From Thermoplasmata archaeon (GTDB taxonomy: Archaea > Thermoplasmatota > Thermoplasmata > Lutacidiplasmatales > UBA184): a stretch of 37,782 nt of DNA. A program made the translations under genes and the position numbers. Shown here piece by piece: positions 24,241 through 32,032 of this stretch (within the stretch, counting starts at the first letter, position 1; the number at the start of each line of letters is the position of its first letter). The DNA lies in the NCBI GenBank assembly GCA_021801925.1, contig JAKABH010000010.1, positions 1 to 37,782 on the forward strand. The letters are read 5' to 3'. Below the pieces are notes generated by a model, which worked only from the letters and a program-made list of their open reading frames with translations, made no database searches and was not told the DNA's origin.

Positions 24241-25206
24241 TTGAGGCGCCCCGACGGCCGGCGCGGGCGGCGCCGTCCGTCCGGAACGGTCGTGCCGCGG
24301 GGATCGGTCGCAGGTCGCCCCGCGCCTCGGGCTCCCGTCTCCCCGGCTTCCTCCGAAGCGTCCGGGGACGCTCCGCGGATCCCCGAACGGCCGGAGGAGG
24401 TGCGGGCCGCGCTCGCCGCGCTTGGCCTCCGCCCGTCCCGAGCGCTCGGCCAATCGTTCCTGGTCGATCCGTTCGCCGCGGACGCGGAGGCGGCGCTGGT
24501 CGAGGTCCCCCCCGGGCGGCCGGTCGTCGAGATCGGCGGCGGGCTCGGCGTGTTGACGGCGGCCCTCCTCCGCCGGGGGATCGGTCCGCTCACGGTCGTC
24601 GAACGCGACCCCCGCCTGGTCGGCCACCTCCGCCGATCGTTCGGGACGCGGATCGAGGTCCTTTCGGGCGACGCCCTCGTCGTACCGCTGCCGCCCGCCG
24701 ACGCCGTCGTCGGAAACCTCCCCTACTCCGTCGCCACGCCGATCCTGCTCCGGCTCTTCGCCGCCCGGATCCCCCGGGTCGTCGCTTTGGTGCAGGAGGA
24801 GGTCGCCCAGCGGCTCGCCGCCGGCCCCGGCTCGGGCACCTACGGGCGGCTGTCGCTCTTCGCGCGGCTCTACGGGGAGGTCGAGCTGTTCCGGCCGATC
24901 GGCCCCGCCTCGTTCTTCCCCCCGCCGACGGTCCAGAGCCGGCTCCTCGTCCATCGGACGCGGGCGGGGCCGCTCCCCGTGCCGTCCGTCCCCGAGTTCG
25001 AGCGGGCGACCCGGCTCCTCTTCTCGTCCCGCCGCAAGCAGCTCGGGAACCTCCTGCCCCGCCTCGCCGGCGGGACGGCGGCGGCGAAGTCGCTCGCCCG
25101 CGCCGCCGGCTGGCCGGACGGCTGGTCGACGCTCCGTCCGGAAAACCTTCCCCCGGAGGCGTTCTTCGCGCTCGCGCGGCTCCTCGCCCGCGACCCCGAG
25201 CCGTAG
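24241..25206 (+). CDS. ksgA: 16S rRNA dimethyladenosine transferase KsgA/Dim1
   Basis: It dimethylates two adenosines near the 3' end of 16S rRNA during small-subunit maturation. The recognisable protein begins around LGLRPSRALGQSFLVD and has the SAM-binding VVEIGGGLGVLTAALL, the acidic VVERD, the catalytic NLPYSVATPIL, and the C-terminal SRRKQLGNLL segment. The first 50 residues from the TTG at 24241 are low complexity, so the true start may be the in-frame GTG at 24292. In most archaea it directly follows DUF655; here two extra genes lie between. Confidence 0.92.
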   Translation: MRRPDGRRGRRRPSGTVVPRGSVAGRPAPRAPVSPASSEASGDAPRIPERPEEVRAALAALGLRPSRALGQSFLVDPFAADAEAALVEVPPGRPVVEIGGGLGVLTAALLRRGIGPLTVVERDPRLVGHLRRSFGTRIEVLSGDALVVPLPPADAVVGNLPYSVATPILLRLFAARIPRVVALVQEEVAQRLAAGPGSGTYGRLSLFARLYGEVELFRPIGPASFFPPPTVQSRLLVHRTRAGPLPVPSVPEFERATRLLFSSRRKQLGNLLPRLAGGTAAAKSLARAAGWPDGWSTLRPENLPPEAFFALARLLARDPEP

Positions 25207-25225
25207 CGGGGGGGGCCGGGGCCGC

Positions 25226-26095
25226 TCAGCCGGCGCTCCGCGCGGCTCCCAGGAGGCGGTGCACCCGCCAGAGGGCCCGGAGGCCCTGGATCAGCCCCAT
25301 CGGGACCCGCCAGGACGGGTACTGGTGGAACGTACGGAATCCGAGCTTCGCATAGACGGGGTAGCCCATCGGCGAGGCGAGCAGGAACGCCGAGCGGCCG
25401 CCGAGCGCCGCCCCCTCGGCGGCGGCCCGGACGGTCGCCGCCGCCCCGTAGCCGCGCCGTCGGGCGGAGGGGACGGTGCCGACGGAGGAGATCCCCACGA
25501 TCCCGTCCGACACGAAGGCGGCCGAGCAGACCACCGGTCGATCGGCCTCGTAGCCGACGACGAGCCGGGTCTCCCCCTCGCCGGCGGGGTCGGGTCGGGG
25601 GATCCGCCCGTAGAGGAGCCGGGAGACCGACGCGGGGATGCGGAACGACCGGCACCACGCCCGGCGCCACCCGTCGAGCTCCCCCTCGGTGGAGACGACT
25701 CGAAGGTCGAGGGAGGCGGGCGGAGGGTCGGACCGGGGGATCGGGTCGAGGACCATCCCCGGCTCGGTCGCGCCCGGGGCGAGGCCACGGGCGGAGGCGA
25801 CACGGCCGATCCCGGCCGGGTCGGCGCCGGTGAAGATGAGCCGCCACGGGGTCCGCGGGCCGAGCGTCTCGACCGCCCAATCGAAGATCGCCCCGAGATC
25901 CCCGTCGCCGTCCCCGACGACCAAGAGGTTCGCCTCGCTGGCGGGGAATCCGCTCGTGACCAGCACGGCCCGTCCGGGCGGGCCCCACTGGTGGCGGCGG
26001 GCGCCGGGGACCGGCCGGATCGTCTCCCAGAGCCCCGCCGCGAAATGGCGGTGATAGCGGGCCAGTTCCGCCGGCGGCATCTCCACGTCGGCCAT
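25226..26095 (-). CDS. GNAT-family N-acetyltransferase
   Basis: A 289-residue protein. The acetyl-CoA-binding motif A is at residues 201-220 (VPSARRRGYGAAA). The first 120 residues form a separate domain of unclear type, and the end is basic. The acceptor is unknown. The start codon lies 37 bp from an AT-rich 'ttatttat' on its strand, so the mRNA probably has a leader of about ten bases containing 'aagga'. Confidence 0.8.
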   Translation of the reverse strand: MADVEMPPAELARYHRHFAAGLWETIRPVPGARRHQWGPPGRAVLVTSGFPASEANLLVVGDGDGDLGAIFDWAVETLGPRTPWRLIFTGADPAGIGRVASARGLAPGATEPGMVLDPIPRSDPPPASLDLRVVSTEGELDGWRRAWCRSFRIPASVSRLLYGRIPRPDPAGEGETRLVVGYEADRPVVCSAAFVSDGIVGISSVGTVPSARRRGYGAAATVRAAAEGAALGGRSAFLLASPMGYPVYAKLGFRTFHQYPSWRVPMGLIQGLRALWRVHRLLGAARSAG

Positions 26096-26128
26096 TCCTT
26101 GCCCGCCCGTCTCACGGCGTTACCCGAC

Positions 26129-26136
26129 ATAAATAA
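26129..26136 (-). promoter_or_regulatory. TATA box of the GNAT gene
   Basis: The strong AT run 'ataaataa' (plus strand) reads 'ttatttat' toward the GNAT gene, about 37 bp before its ATG. Confidence 0.5.
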
Positions 26137-26230
26137 CCCCGGGGCCGCCGGCCGATCGACGGAGGCCGGGAGGATCCGAGACCGGACGCCGCTCCGTCCG
26201 CGATCGTCCGCCGGTGGGCGGGGACCAATC

Positions 26231-26237
26231 ATTAAAT
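26231..26237 (+). promoter_or_regulatory. TATA box of the aldolase gene
   Basis: 'attaaat' lies about 38 bp before the ATG at 26272, so a short leader is expected. Confidence 0.5.
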
Positions 26238-26271
26238 CGCGCGGTCGGGTGGCGGAGCCGAAGGCGTTCTC

Positions 26272-27252
26272 ATGTCGGATCTCTCCGCACCCCCGGCCCG
26301 CCCCTCCGCCCATCCCGCCCGCCCGTCGGCCGACCCCGTCGTGCGCCGGTTCCCCCGACCCGCGCTCGCCCGTCTCGGCTGGGGTCCGGGGAAGATGACC
26401 CGGATGAAGCGGATGCTCTACGACCACGGACCGGGCGGCGGCACCCTCCTCATCCTGCCGATCGACCAGGGGCTGGAGCACGGCCCGGTCGACTTCTTCG
26501 ACAACCCGGACGCCCTGGACCCCCAGTACCAGTACGACCTCGCCCGGGACGGGAACTTCAGCGCCATCGCGCTGCACATCGGCCTCGCGGAGAAGTACTT
26601 CCACGAGTACGCGGGGGAGGTCCCGCTCGTCCTCAAGCTGAACGGCAAGACGTCGATGCCGTCCGACGCCCAGGCGTTCAGTCCCCTCACGGGAACGGTC
26701 GAGGACGCGGTGCGCCTCGGCGCCGACGCGGTCGGCTACACCATCTACGTCGGCTCGCCGGCGCAGGACCGCGACTTCCTCCAGTTCCTCTCGGTCCGCC
26801 GCGACGCGGAGCGGCTCGGCCTCCCCGTGATCGTCTGGGCGTATCCGCGCGGCGAGGCGGTCGCGAAGCGCGGCGGCAAGGAGAGCCTCTACGCGATCGA
26901 CTACGCCGCCCGGGTCGCCCTCGAGCTCGGCGCCGACGTGGTGAAGGTCAACTACCCGGTCGCCTCGGCGAAGGACGCCGAGAGCCCGGCGCCGTATCCC
27001 TCCCTCGCGCTCTCCCCGTTCGAGGCGTTCCGCAAGGTCGTCGAGAGCGCCGGCCGCGCCCTGGTGCTCGTCTCCGGCGGCGAGAAGGTCGCCGATCCCG
27101 AGCTCCTCGCGAAGGTCCGCAGCTCCCTGGACGCCGGCGCGACCGGGATCATCTTCGGGCGGAACCTCTGGCAGCGCCCGCGCGCCGACGCCCTCCGCCT
27201 CACGAAGGAGCTCCATGGGATCTTCCGCGAATACGCGGCCCCCGCGCGGTAG
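26272..27252 (+). CDS. Archaeal class I fructose-bisphosphate aldolase (DhnA type)
   Basis: It cleaves or forms fructose 1,6-bisphosphate through a Schiff base. The 326-residue protein shows PIDQGLEHGP (residues 63-72), LNGKTS, the Schiff-base lysine in ADVVKVNYP (Lys225), VLVSGGEK and GIIFGRNLWQRP as expected for a TIM barrel of this family. The first 30 residues are Pro/Ala-rich and may be a variable extension. It overlaps tsr3 by 38 bp. Gluconeogenesis is the likely main use in an archaeon with a non-phosphorylative Entner-Doudoroff route. Confidence 0.93.
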   Translation: MSDLSAPPARPSAHPARPSADPVVRRFPRPALARLGWGPGKMTRMKRMLYDHGPGGGTLLILPIDQGLEHGPVDFFDNPDALDPQYQYDLARDGNFSAIALHIGLAEKYFHEYAGEVPLVLKLNGKTSMPSDAQAFSPLTGTVEDAVRLGADAVGYTIYVGSPAQDRDFLQFLSVRRDAERLGLPVIVWAYPRGEAVAKRGGKESLYAIDYAARVALELGADVVKVNYPVASAKDAESPAPYPSLALSPFEAFRKVVESAGRALVLVSGGEKVADPELLAKVRSSLDAGATGIIFGRNLWQRPRADALRLTKELHGIFREYAAPAR

Positions 27253-27826
27253 GGGCGGGATCCCGCTCTATCTCGAGGTGACGGGGGACGACCACCCCCG
27301 GGCCTGCACCGGCCGCCGCCTGATCCACCGGGGGATCGCGACGGCCGTCGAGCGGGCCGGGGCCGTCCATCCGACGCCGGTCGTCCTCGACCCGTACGGC
27401 TCCGACCCGCTCTCGCCGGCCGACCGGCCGGCGGCGGAGCGGGGCGGCGTGCTCGCGGTCGACTGCTCCTGGAACCGCGTCGCCGCCCGCGGCGGCCTGC
27501 CGGGCGGCCGCACCGGCCCCGGCCGCCGCCGGCGCCTGCCGATCCTCATCGCCGCGAACCCCCAGCATTACGGGCGGCTCGCCGAGCTCAACACCGTCGA
27601 GGCGCTCAGCGCCGCGCTCTTCGTCCTCGGGCACCCGGACGAGGCGGCGGCGATCCTCGAGGGGTTCCGCGGCGGCGGCAACTTCCTCGAGGTCAACCGG
27701 GCGCGGCTCGCGGCGTATGCGGCCGCGGCCGACGCCGACGCGGTGCGCGCCGCCGAGCGGACGCTCTTCCGCGCCCCGACCGGCGGCCCGGCCGACGCCC
27801 CGGCTACTCGTTCGGCGGCGCGGTGA
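27215..27826 (+). CDS. tsr3: rRNA aminocarboxypropyltransferase Tsr3 (DUF367)
   Basis: Tsr3 transfers the aminocarboxypropyl group of SAM to a hypermodified uridine in small-subunit rRNA. Family motifs are in order: HPRACTGRRLIHRG, VLDPYGSDPLSPAD, GVLAVDCSW, LPILIAANPQHYGRL, LNTVEALSAALFVLG and FLEVNRARLAAY. Length is 203 residues. The ATG at 27215 lies inside the aldolase gene; no other plausible start precedes the conserved region. The 3' end overlaps the facing small membrane protein gene by 23 bp. Confidence 0.9.
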   Translation: MGSSANTRPPRGRGGIPLYLEVTGDDHPRACTGRRLIHRGIATAVERAGAVHPTPVVLDPYGSDPLSPADRPAAERGGVLAVDCSWNRVAARGGLPGGRTGPGRRRRLPILIAANPQHYGRLAELNTVEALSAALFVLGHPDEAAAILEGFRGGGNFLEVNRARLAAYAAAADADAVRAAERTLFRAPTGGPADAPATRSAAR

Positions 27827-28034
27827 GGGCGAAGCCGAAGAAGACGACGACGGCGACCAGGATCCCGCCGGTGGTGCCGATCGCCGCCCCTTCGAGGCCC
27901 GGGGCCGTCACGTAGTAGAGCATCTCGAAGATCGCCCCCCCGATCGCCGCCGCGGCGACGGCGCCGAAGACGACGAACGGGGAGAGCCCGTGCCGGGCGG
28001 CCACGGGCGGTACGTCGGCGGCCGCCCCGGTCAT
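27804..28034 (-). CDS. Small two-span membrane protein of the oxidase operon
   Basis: A 76-residue protein with two hydrophobic helices (about residues 18-44 and 50-71) and short ends. Its ATG overlaps the oxidase stop (ATGA), so it is almost certainly co-translated with it. By position and topology it could be a small accessory subunit of the heme-copper oxidase, an inference without sequence homology that I can name. Confidence 0.7.
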   Translation of the reverse strand: MTGAAADVPPVAARHGLSPFVVFGAVAAAAIGGAIFEMLYYVTAPGLEGAAIGTTGGILVAVVVFFGFALTAPPNE

Positions 28035-30802
28035 GGCGCCACCCAGAGGACGCCCCAGAGCCCCATGACCATCCCCGTGTCGAGGCCGGTGCCGACTCCG
28101 GATTCGCCGGACGGGTCGTACGAGTAGGCGACCGGCCGCACGAGCCCGTAGAGGTAGACGCCGGTCGTGACGTTCCCCTGGAGCTGCTGGGGGGAGCCGA
28201 TCGTGAGGTTCCCCTGCGTGACCGTCACGAGGCCCTGGGCGGGATCGATCCGGTAGAGGCCGAACGGATCGGGGAGGACGCCGTGGTGGGCGACGACGTA
28301 GGCCTGCTGCGCCGCCGGATCGGTCGACGTCACGTTCACCAGGTAGTTGGTGAGGTCGATCGAGGCGAGCGGGACGGTCCAGGAGATGGCGAGCGGCCCC
28401 GGGGCGGCGGAGAGGGTCGGGCCGGGGACGGAGAAGTTGAAGATCCCCTCGTCCCCCGCCACGAGGTCGGCGGTCGCCGCCGGGACGACGAACGGATCGT
28501 AGATGTTCCCCGCGCCGCCGTCGGACCGGAAGGCCGCGAGGGAGGCGTTCGTCCCGGGGTCGGGCAGGACGATCAGCGCCGAGGCGTCCTGCCCGAACCA
28601 CGGACCGTCATACTCCCCGTCCGGCGCCCCGTAGACCCCCGGCTGGCTCGGCACCTGGAAGAGGGCATGCGACGTCGATCCCGGCACGACCTGCACGTTC
28701 ACCGGGGGGATCGACCGGAACGGGATGTAGATCGATCGGGTCGCCCCGGTGCCCGTGAGATTCAGGTTGAGCCAGCTGCCGGCGTAGGCGACGAAGGCGT
28801 TGTCGAAGGAGCCGTTCACCGCGCCGTGCTCGGAGACGGCCCAGTAGTACTGCTGGCCGGTGACGGTCGCGAACTCGGTCCCCGCCGGCCACGAGGTCGC
28901 CCCGGCGATGCCGTTCGAGACCGCGAACGACCCCGGGGTGTCGAACGCCAGGACGACGACGAGCAGGACGATGACCGAGCCGATCCAGAGCTTCTCCGCG
29001 CGCTCCCGGCGGGCGCGGGAAACGCGGCGGACGAACGGGATGTCCCGGACCGGCCGGCGCGCGGACGGGAACGCCGTCGACTGCGCGGCGGAGCGGACCG
29101 CTTCGTCGAACGAGAGGCCGGCGGCGCTGAAGTGCCGGCCGCGGAAGACCGTGAGGAACCCGTTGAGCACGAAGAACAGCTGCCCGATGAGGATCGTCAC
29201 GATCCCCGCAAAGAGGAGCGTCTGGTCGAGGGTGACCTGGGGGAGGAGCGGGAAGACGATCGCCCGGCGCAGGACCCCGATGGAGCCGAGCTGCTCGAAC
29301 ATCAGCACGATCACGAGCCCGCCGATCGCCGTGAGGGCGAAGTGGATCCGGGTGAGGAGCGGGGAGGCCCAGCGGCGGCCGGTCAGGATCGGGAACGTCG
29401 CGTAGAGGAAGGCGAAGCCGCCGGCGACGATCGCCAGGATGACGATCGCGTGGAAGTGGCTGAGCACGAAGAGGCTGTTGTGGGCGGAGACGTCCCAGGG
29501 GACGGTCGCCAGATCCGGCCCGGAGAGCCCGCCGAAGATCACCCCGCCGAAGCTCAGGAGGGCGAACAGCGAGGCGCCGTTCCACTCCCACTCCCCGGCG
29601 GGGACCCCCTTGACGGTCATCCAGAGGGAGAAGACGGTGATCGCCGACGGGACGATGATCGCGAACGACGCGGCCATCGTGAGCCAGTCGGCGAGCGCGG
29701 GGAGCGGCGTGAGGTAGATGTGGTGGATCCCGAGGAGCGGGGTCAGCACGACGAAGAGGATCCCCGAGACGACGGCGAACCGGTAGCTGTAGACCGGGCG
29801 GCGGGCGAGCAGCGGGACGAGGAAGTAGAGGACGACGAGGGGCAGGAGGAACAGCACATAGACGATCGAGTGCCCGAACATCCAGAAGATCACCTGGTTC
29901 GCGAGCGGGTAGATCGCCCAGCCGGCGTAGGCAGTGCCGATGTCCCAGATCGTGGAGACGAGCAGGGGGACGTAGGTGATCGGGACGAGGACCAGGCCGC
30001 CGACGACGAACCACATGAAGACCGGGAACCGCCGCCACGTCGCCCCGGTCGGGCTGCGCCGCCAGGCGAGCAGGTGGACGGCGAGCCAGCCGGCCCAGAT
30101 CAGGACGGAGGCGGCGAGGGCGAGCCAGCCGAGGAACCAGAGCGGGCTCACGACGTAGGCGCTCTGCCCGTTGACCCCGAGCGGGGAGAGGAAGTACCAC
30201 CCGATCGCCGGGAAGTAGTTGTCGTTGAACGGGGTCAGATAGACCGGCCCCTGGAGGAGGAGCATCGACGCGTTCATGAGCCCGACCGACAGGTAGAGGC
30301 TCCACTTGTGGCGGGGCTGGATCCCGAGGGCGTTGATGGCGAGCAGCCCGAAGACCGCCATCTCGAGCTGCTGGGTCATCCCGAACAGCTCGCGGATCCC
30401 GTGGAGCGTGACGGAGGAGTAGATCTCCTGGTTCGACAGGTGGAGCGCCGAGGCGTCCGCGAAGGCGACGACCTGGGTCTGGAAGCCGAAGGCGTCGAAT
30501 CCGCCGACCGCCCCCCAGAAGACCCCGAGGATCAGCATCAGCATCGTGATGCGGGTCATCCAGTCGCGTTCGAGCAGGAAGACCCGCTCGAAGAGCCGGA
30601 TCTTCGCGAGGCGGCGGCGGATCTCCTCCTCCGTCTGGTCGAGGAAGCGGGTGAGGATCGGCGCCTGCTCGAACGCCGGGCCGATCGGCTCCTGCCCGGG
30701 CTCGTCGATCGACCGCGGCACCGGGCCCGGGGCGGCCATCGGCCCGACAGGGCGGCCGGCCCCCATCTGGGTGCGGTTCGTACTTCCGGACCGGTGGGGC
30801 AC
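28031..30802 (-). CDS. Heme-copper oxygen reductase, subunits I and II fused, without CuA
   Basis: A 923-residue fusion. Residues about 80-550 are subunit I with around 12 helices. Ligands are complete: His134 and His451 (low-spin haem), His449 (high-spin haem), His311 and His360-His361 (CuB), and Tyr315 four residues after His311 for the cross-link. A cytoplasmic linker follows, then a helix (605-620) and a cupredoxin-like subunit II domain outside the membrane. The CuA motif (CxxxCxxxH) is absent; the place reads GEYDGPWFGQDAS, and I find no cysteine anywhere in the protein. Quinol, or a small copper protein docking directly, is the likely donor. The GTG start has a strong TAAGGAGG 12 bp upstream. 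Confidence 0.9.
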   Translation of the reverse strand: MPHRSGSTNRTQMGAGRPVGPMAAPGPVPRSIDEPGQEPIGPAFEQAPILTRFLDQTEEEIRRRLAKIRLFERVFLLERDWMTRITMLMLILGVFWGAVGGFDAFGFQTQVVAFADASALHLSNQEIYSSVTLHGIRELFGMTQQLEMAVFGLLAINALGIQPRHKWSLYLSVGLMNASMLLLQGPVYLTPFNDNYFPAIGWYFLSPLGVNGQSAYVVSPLWFLGWLALAASVLIWAGWLAVHLLAWRRSPTGATWRRFPVFMWFVVGGLVLVPITYVPLLVSTIWDIGTAYAGWAIYPLANQVIFWMFGHSIVYVLFLLPLVVLYFLVPLLARRPVYSYRFAVVSGILFVVLTPLLGIHHIYLTPLPALADWLTMAASFAIIVPSAITVFSLWMTVKGVPAGEWEWNGASLFALLSFGGVIFGGLSGPDLATVPWDVSAHNSLFVLSHFHAIVILAIVAGGFAFLYATFPILTGRRWASPLLTRIHFALTAIGGLVIVLMFEQLGSIGVLRRAIVFPLLPQVTLDQTLLFAGIVTILIGQLFFVLNGFLTVFRGRHFSAAGLSFDEAVRSAAQSTAFPSARRPVRDIPFVRRVSRARRERAEKLWIGSVIVLLVVVLAFDTPGSFAVSNGIAGATSWPAGTEFATVTGQQYYWAVSEHGAVNGSFDNAFVAYAGSWLNLNLTGTGATRSIYIPFRSIPPVNVQVVPGSTSHALFQVPSQPGVYGAPDGEYDGPWFGQDASALIVLPDPGTNASLAAFRSDGGAGNIYDPFVVPAATADLVAGDEGIFNFSVPGPTLSAAPGPLAISWTVPLASIDLTNYLVNVTSTDPAAQQAYVVAHHGVLPDPFGLYRIDPAQGLVTVTQGNLTIGSPQQLQGNVTTGVYLYGLVRPVAYSYDPSGESGVGTGLDTGMVMGLWGVLWVAP

Positions 30803-30814
30803 CGGTCGTTACGG

Positions 30815-30822
30815 CCTCCTTA
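30815..30822 (-). promoter_or_regulatory. Shine-Dalgarno site of the oxidase gene
   Basis: On the minus strand TAAGGAGG overlaps the phosphatase stop codon (TAA) and precedes the oxidase GTG by 12 bp. It supports this GTG and coupling of the two genes on one mRNA. Confidence 0.65.
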
Positions 30823-31725
30823 AGGAGCCGCCGGGAACCGTCGCCCCTCTGTCGGGAGATGCTCGATCCCGATGTCCCGCAGCGAGAGGACCGGGTGCTC
30901 CGTCGGGACCCGCGCCGTGAGGACCCCGCCGAACCGCTCGTAGAGCCGGGTCGTCTGGAGGGTGAGGCACCGCCCGTCGTAGAGCGGCTGGCCGGTGAGG
31001 TCCGGGTCGTGGCCCCGCAGGAAGAGCCGGAACGCGGTCGCCCGGAAGAACCGCTCGAGGTCGCGGCCGCCCCACGGGATCCCGGCGCCGCGCCGGTTCT
31101 TGGACTCGTCACACTCCGCCCACAGGATCTGCATCGCGCGGTCGTCGTCCAGGTGGTCGAACGCCCCCGCCCACTCCGACCGGTTGCCGATCAGGGGAAA
31201 GCCGGCGTGGGCGCAGTAGATGGCGTTCGGCAGCGCCGCCGCGTACGGTCCCCGTTCGAGCAGGCCCATGAGCCGGGCGTACTCGTCCCCCCCCGGGCCC
31301 CAGAGGCGCTCCACCTCCTCCGGCAGGTCGTGGGGGGAGGCGGGGATCGACCGCGTCGCCTCGTGGTTCCCCTGCAGCAGGAAGACGCGGTCCGGGTACC
31401 GGGCGACAAGGCCGAGGAGGTAGAGGGCGTTCGCGACCGACCCGGCGCCGCAGTCCTTCGGCGCGCGGTCGATGTAGTCGCCGAGCCCGACGAAGCAGCG
31501 GCGGATCCCGCCCGCCTCGAAGCGGGCGACCGCCTCGCGGGTCGAGCGCCAGTCGCCGTGGGAGTCGCCGATGACAATCGCCTCGCGGAACGGCCCCGGG
31601 ATCGCGAGGAACTTGGGATGCGTCGGCACCCGGGCCTCGAGCTCGGCGAACAACGCCTGGACCTTGGGGCGGCCCATTCCCAGGATCGCCTCGGGGGTCG
31701 GGGCGGCGAACGTCGGGTCGCTCAT
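30820..31725 (-). CDS. PPP-family metallophosphatase (PP1-like)
   Basis: A 301-residue serine/threonine-type phosphatase. All metal-site motifs are present: GDSHGD (Asp54, His56), GDYIDR (Asp83-Arg87), GNHE (Asn120-Glu122), then CAHAG and LRGHD. The ATG at 31725 is chosen because a longer reading would run into tRNA-Leu, which ends 27 bp upstream. No TATA-like box lies between that tRNA and the gene, so it may share the tRNA promoter. The oxidase starts 17 bp after its stop. Physiological substrate unknown. Confidence 0.88.
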   Translation of the reverse strand: MSDPTFAAPTPEAILGMGRPKVQALFAELEARVPTHPKFLAIPGPFREAIVIGDSHGDWRSTREAVARFEAGGIRRCFVGLGDYIDRAPKDCGAGSVANALYLLGLVARYPDRVFLLQGNHEATRSIPASPHDLPEEVERLWGPGGDEYARLMGLLERGPYAAALPNAIYCAHAGFPLIGNRSEWAGAFDHLDDDRAMQILWAECDESKNRRGAGIPWGGRDLERFFRATAFRLFLRGHDPDLTGQPLYDGRCLTLQTTRLYERFGGVLTARVPTEHPVLSLRDIGIEHLPTEGRRFPAAP

Positions 31726-31751
31726 CCCGCGCCTCGGGCGCGCGGGCGGGA

Positions 31752-31872
31752 TGCGGGGGGCCGGAGTTTCCGGACGCACGCCGGGGAGTCCGGCGGTCCG
31801 TTTGAACCGGCGAATGCCCTAGGCAACAGGGTCCTAAGCCCTGCCTCGTTGGCCGAGCTGGAGCACCCCCGC
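31752..31872 (-). tRNA. tRNA-Leu(UAG) with a T-loop intron
   Basis: The acceptor stem is GCGGGGG/CCCCCGC with discriminator A and no encoded CCA. The anticodon arm is CAGGG-CTTAGGA-CCCTG, giving anticodon UAG. The long variable arm typical of leucine tRNAs is present (TGCC/GGCA stem). The T-stem halves GCCGG and CCGGC are separated by TTCAAA, a 35-nt insert, and T. Removing the insert restores the standard T-loop TTCAAAT and an 86-nt tRNA. Confidence 0.92.
31766..31800 (-). other. 35-nt intron of tRNA-Leu, position 59/60
   Basis: On the minus strand the insert folds as GGAC/GTCC and CGCCGG/CCGGCG stems. At the exon borders are two 3-nt bulges (AAC and ACT) separated by TTCA/GGAA, which has one A-G mismatch. 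This is a relaxed bulge-helix-bulge, the substrate shape of the archaeal splicing endonuclease. It ends in GAAAC, like the neighbouring intron. Confidence 0.85.
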
Positions 31873-31899
31873 ACTATCACGGTCGTACGACCTCCGGAG

Positions 31900-32006
31900 T
31901 AGCCCCGGCAGGAGTTTCGGCCCGCGGGTCCATCGGTCCCCGCGGCTTTCGAACCTGCGTCGCGAGATCCAGAGTCTCGCATGATTGGCCACTACACTAC
32001 GGGGCT
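31900..32006 (-). tRNA. tRNA-Gln(CUG) with a T-loop intron
   Basis: The acceptor stem is AGCCCCG/CGGGGCT with discriminator A and no encoded CCA. The anticodon arm CGAGA-CTCTGGA-TCTCG gives CUG, reading CAG. T-stem halves GCAGG and CCTGC are separated by TTCGAA, a 34-nt insert, and T. Splicing restores TTCGAAT and a 73-nt tRNA of very standard archaeal tRNA-Gln sequence. Confidence 0.94.
31914..31947 (-). other. 34-nt intron of tRNA-Gln, position 59/60
   Basis: The minus-strand precursor forms a textbook bulge-helix-bulge. The T-stem is followed by a 3-nt bulge ACT, a 4-bp helix TTCG/CGAA, a 3-nt bulge AAA, and a strong intron stem CCGCGGG/CCCGCGG with a 10-nt loop. Cuts after the second base of each bulge leave exactly a 7-nt T-loop. 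Confidence 0.9.
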
Positions 32007-32032
32007 ACGAACGCTCGCACGGTCGGTCGGTT

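Noticed and set aside
28283-30823. Plus-strand frame of 846 codons opposite the oxidase
   Set aside because: Composition is almost only Arg, Glu, Gly, Asp and Val, with no domains; it mirrors the membrane-protein codons on the other strand.
31726-31779. Upstream extension of the phosphatase to a start at 31779
   Set aside because: The extra 18 codons would run into the 3' part and intron of tRNA-Leu, and the conserved protein begins after 31725.
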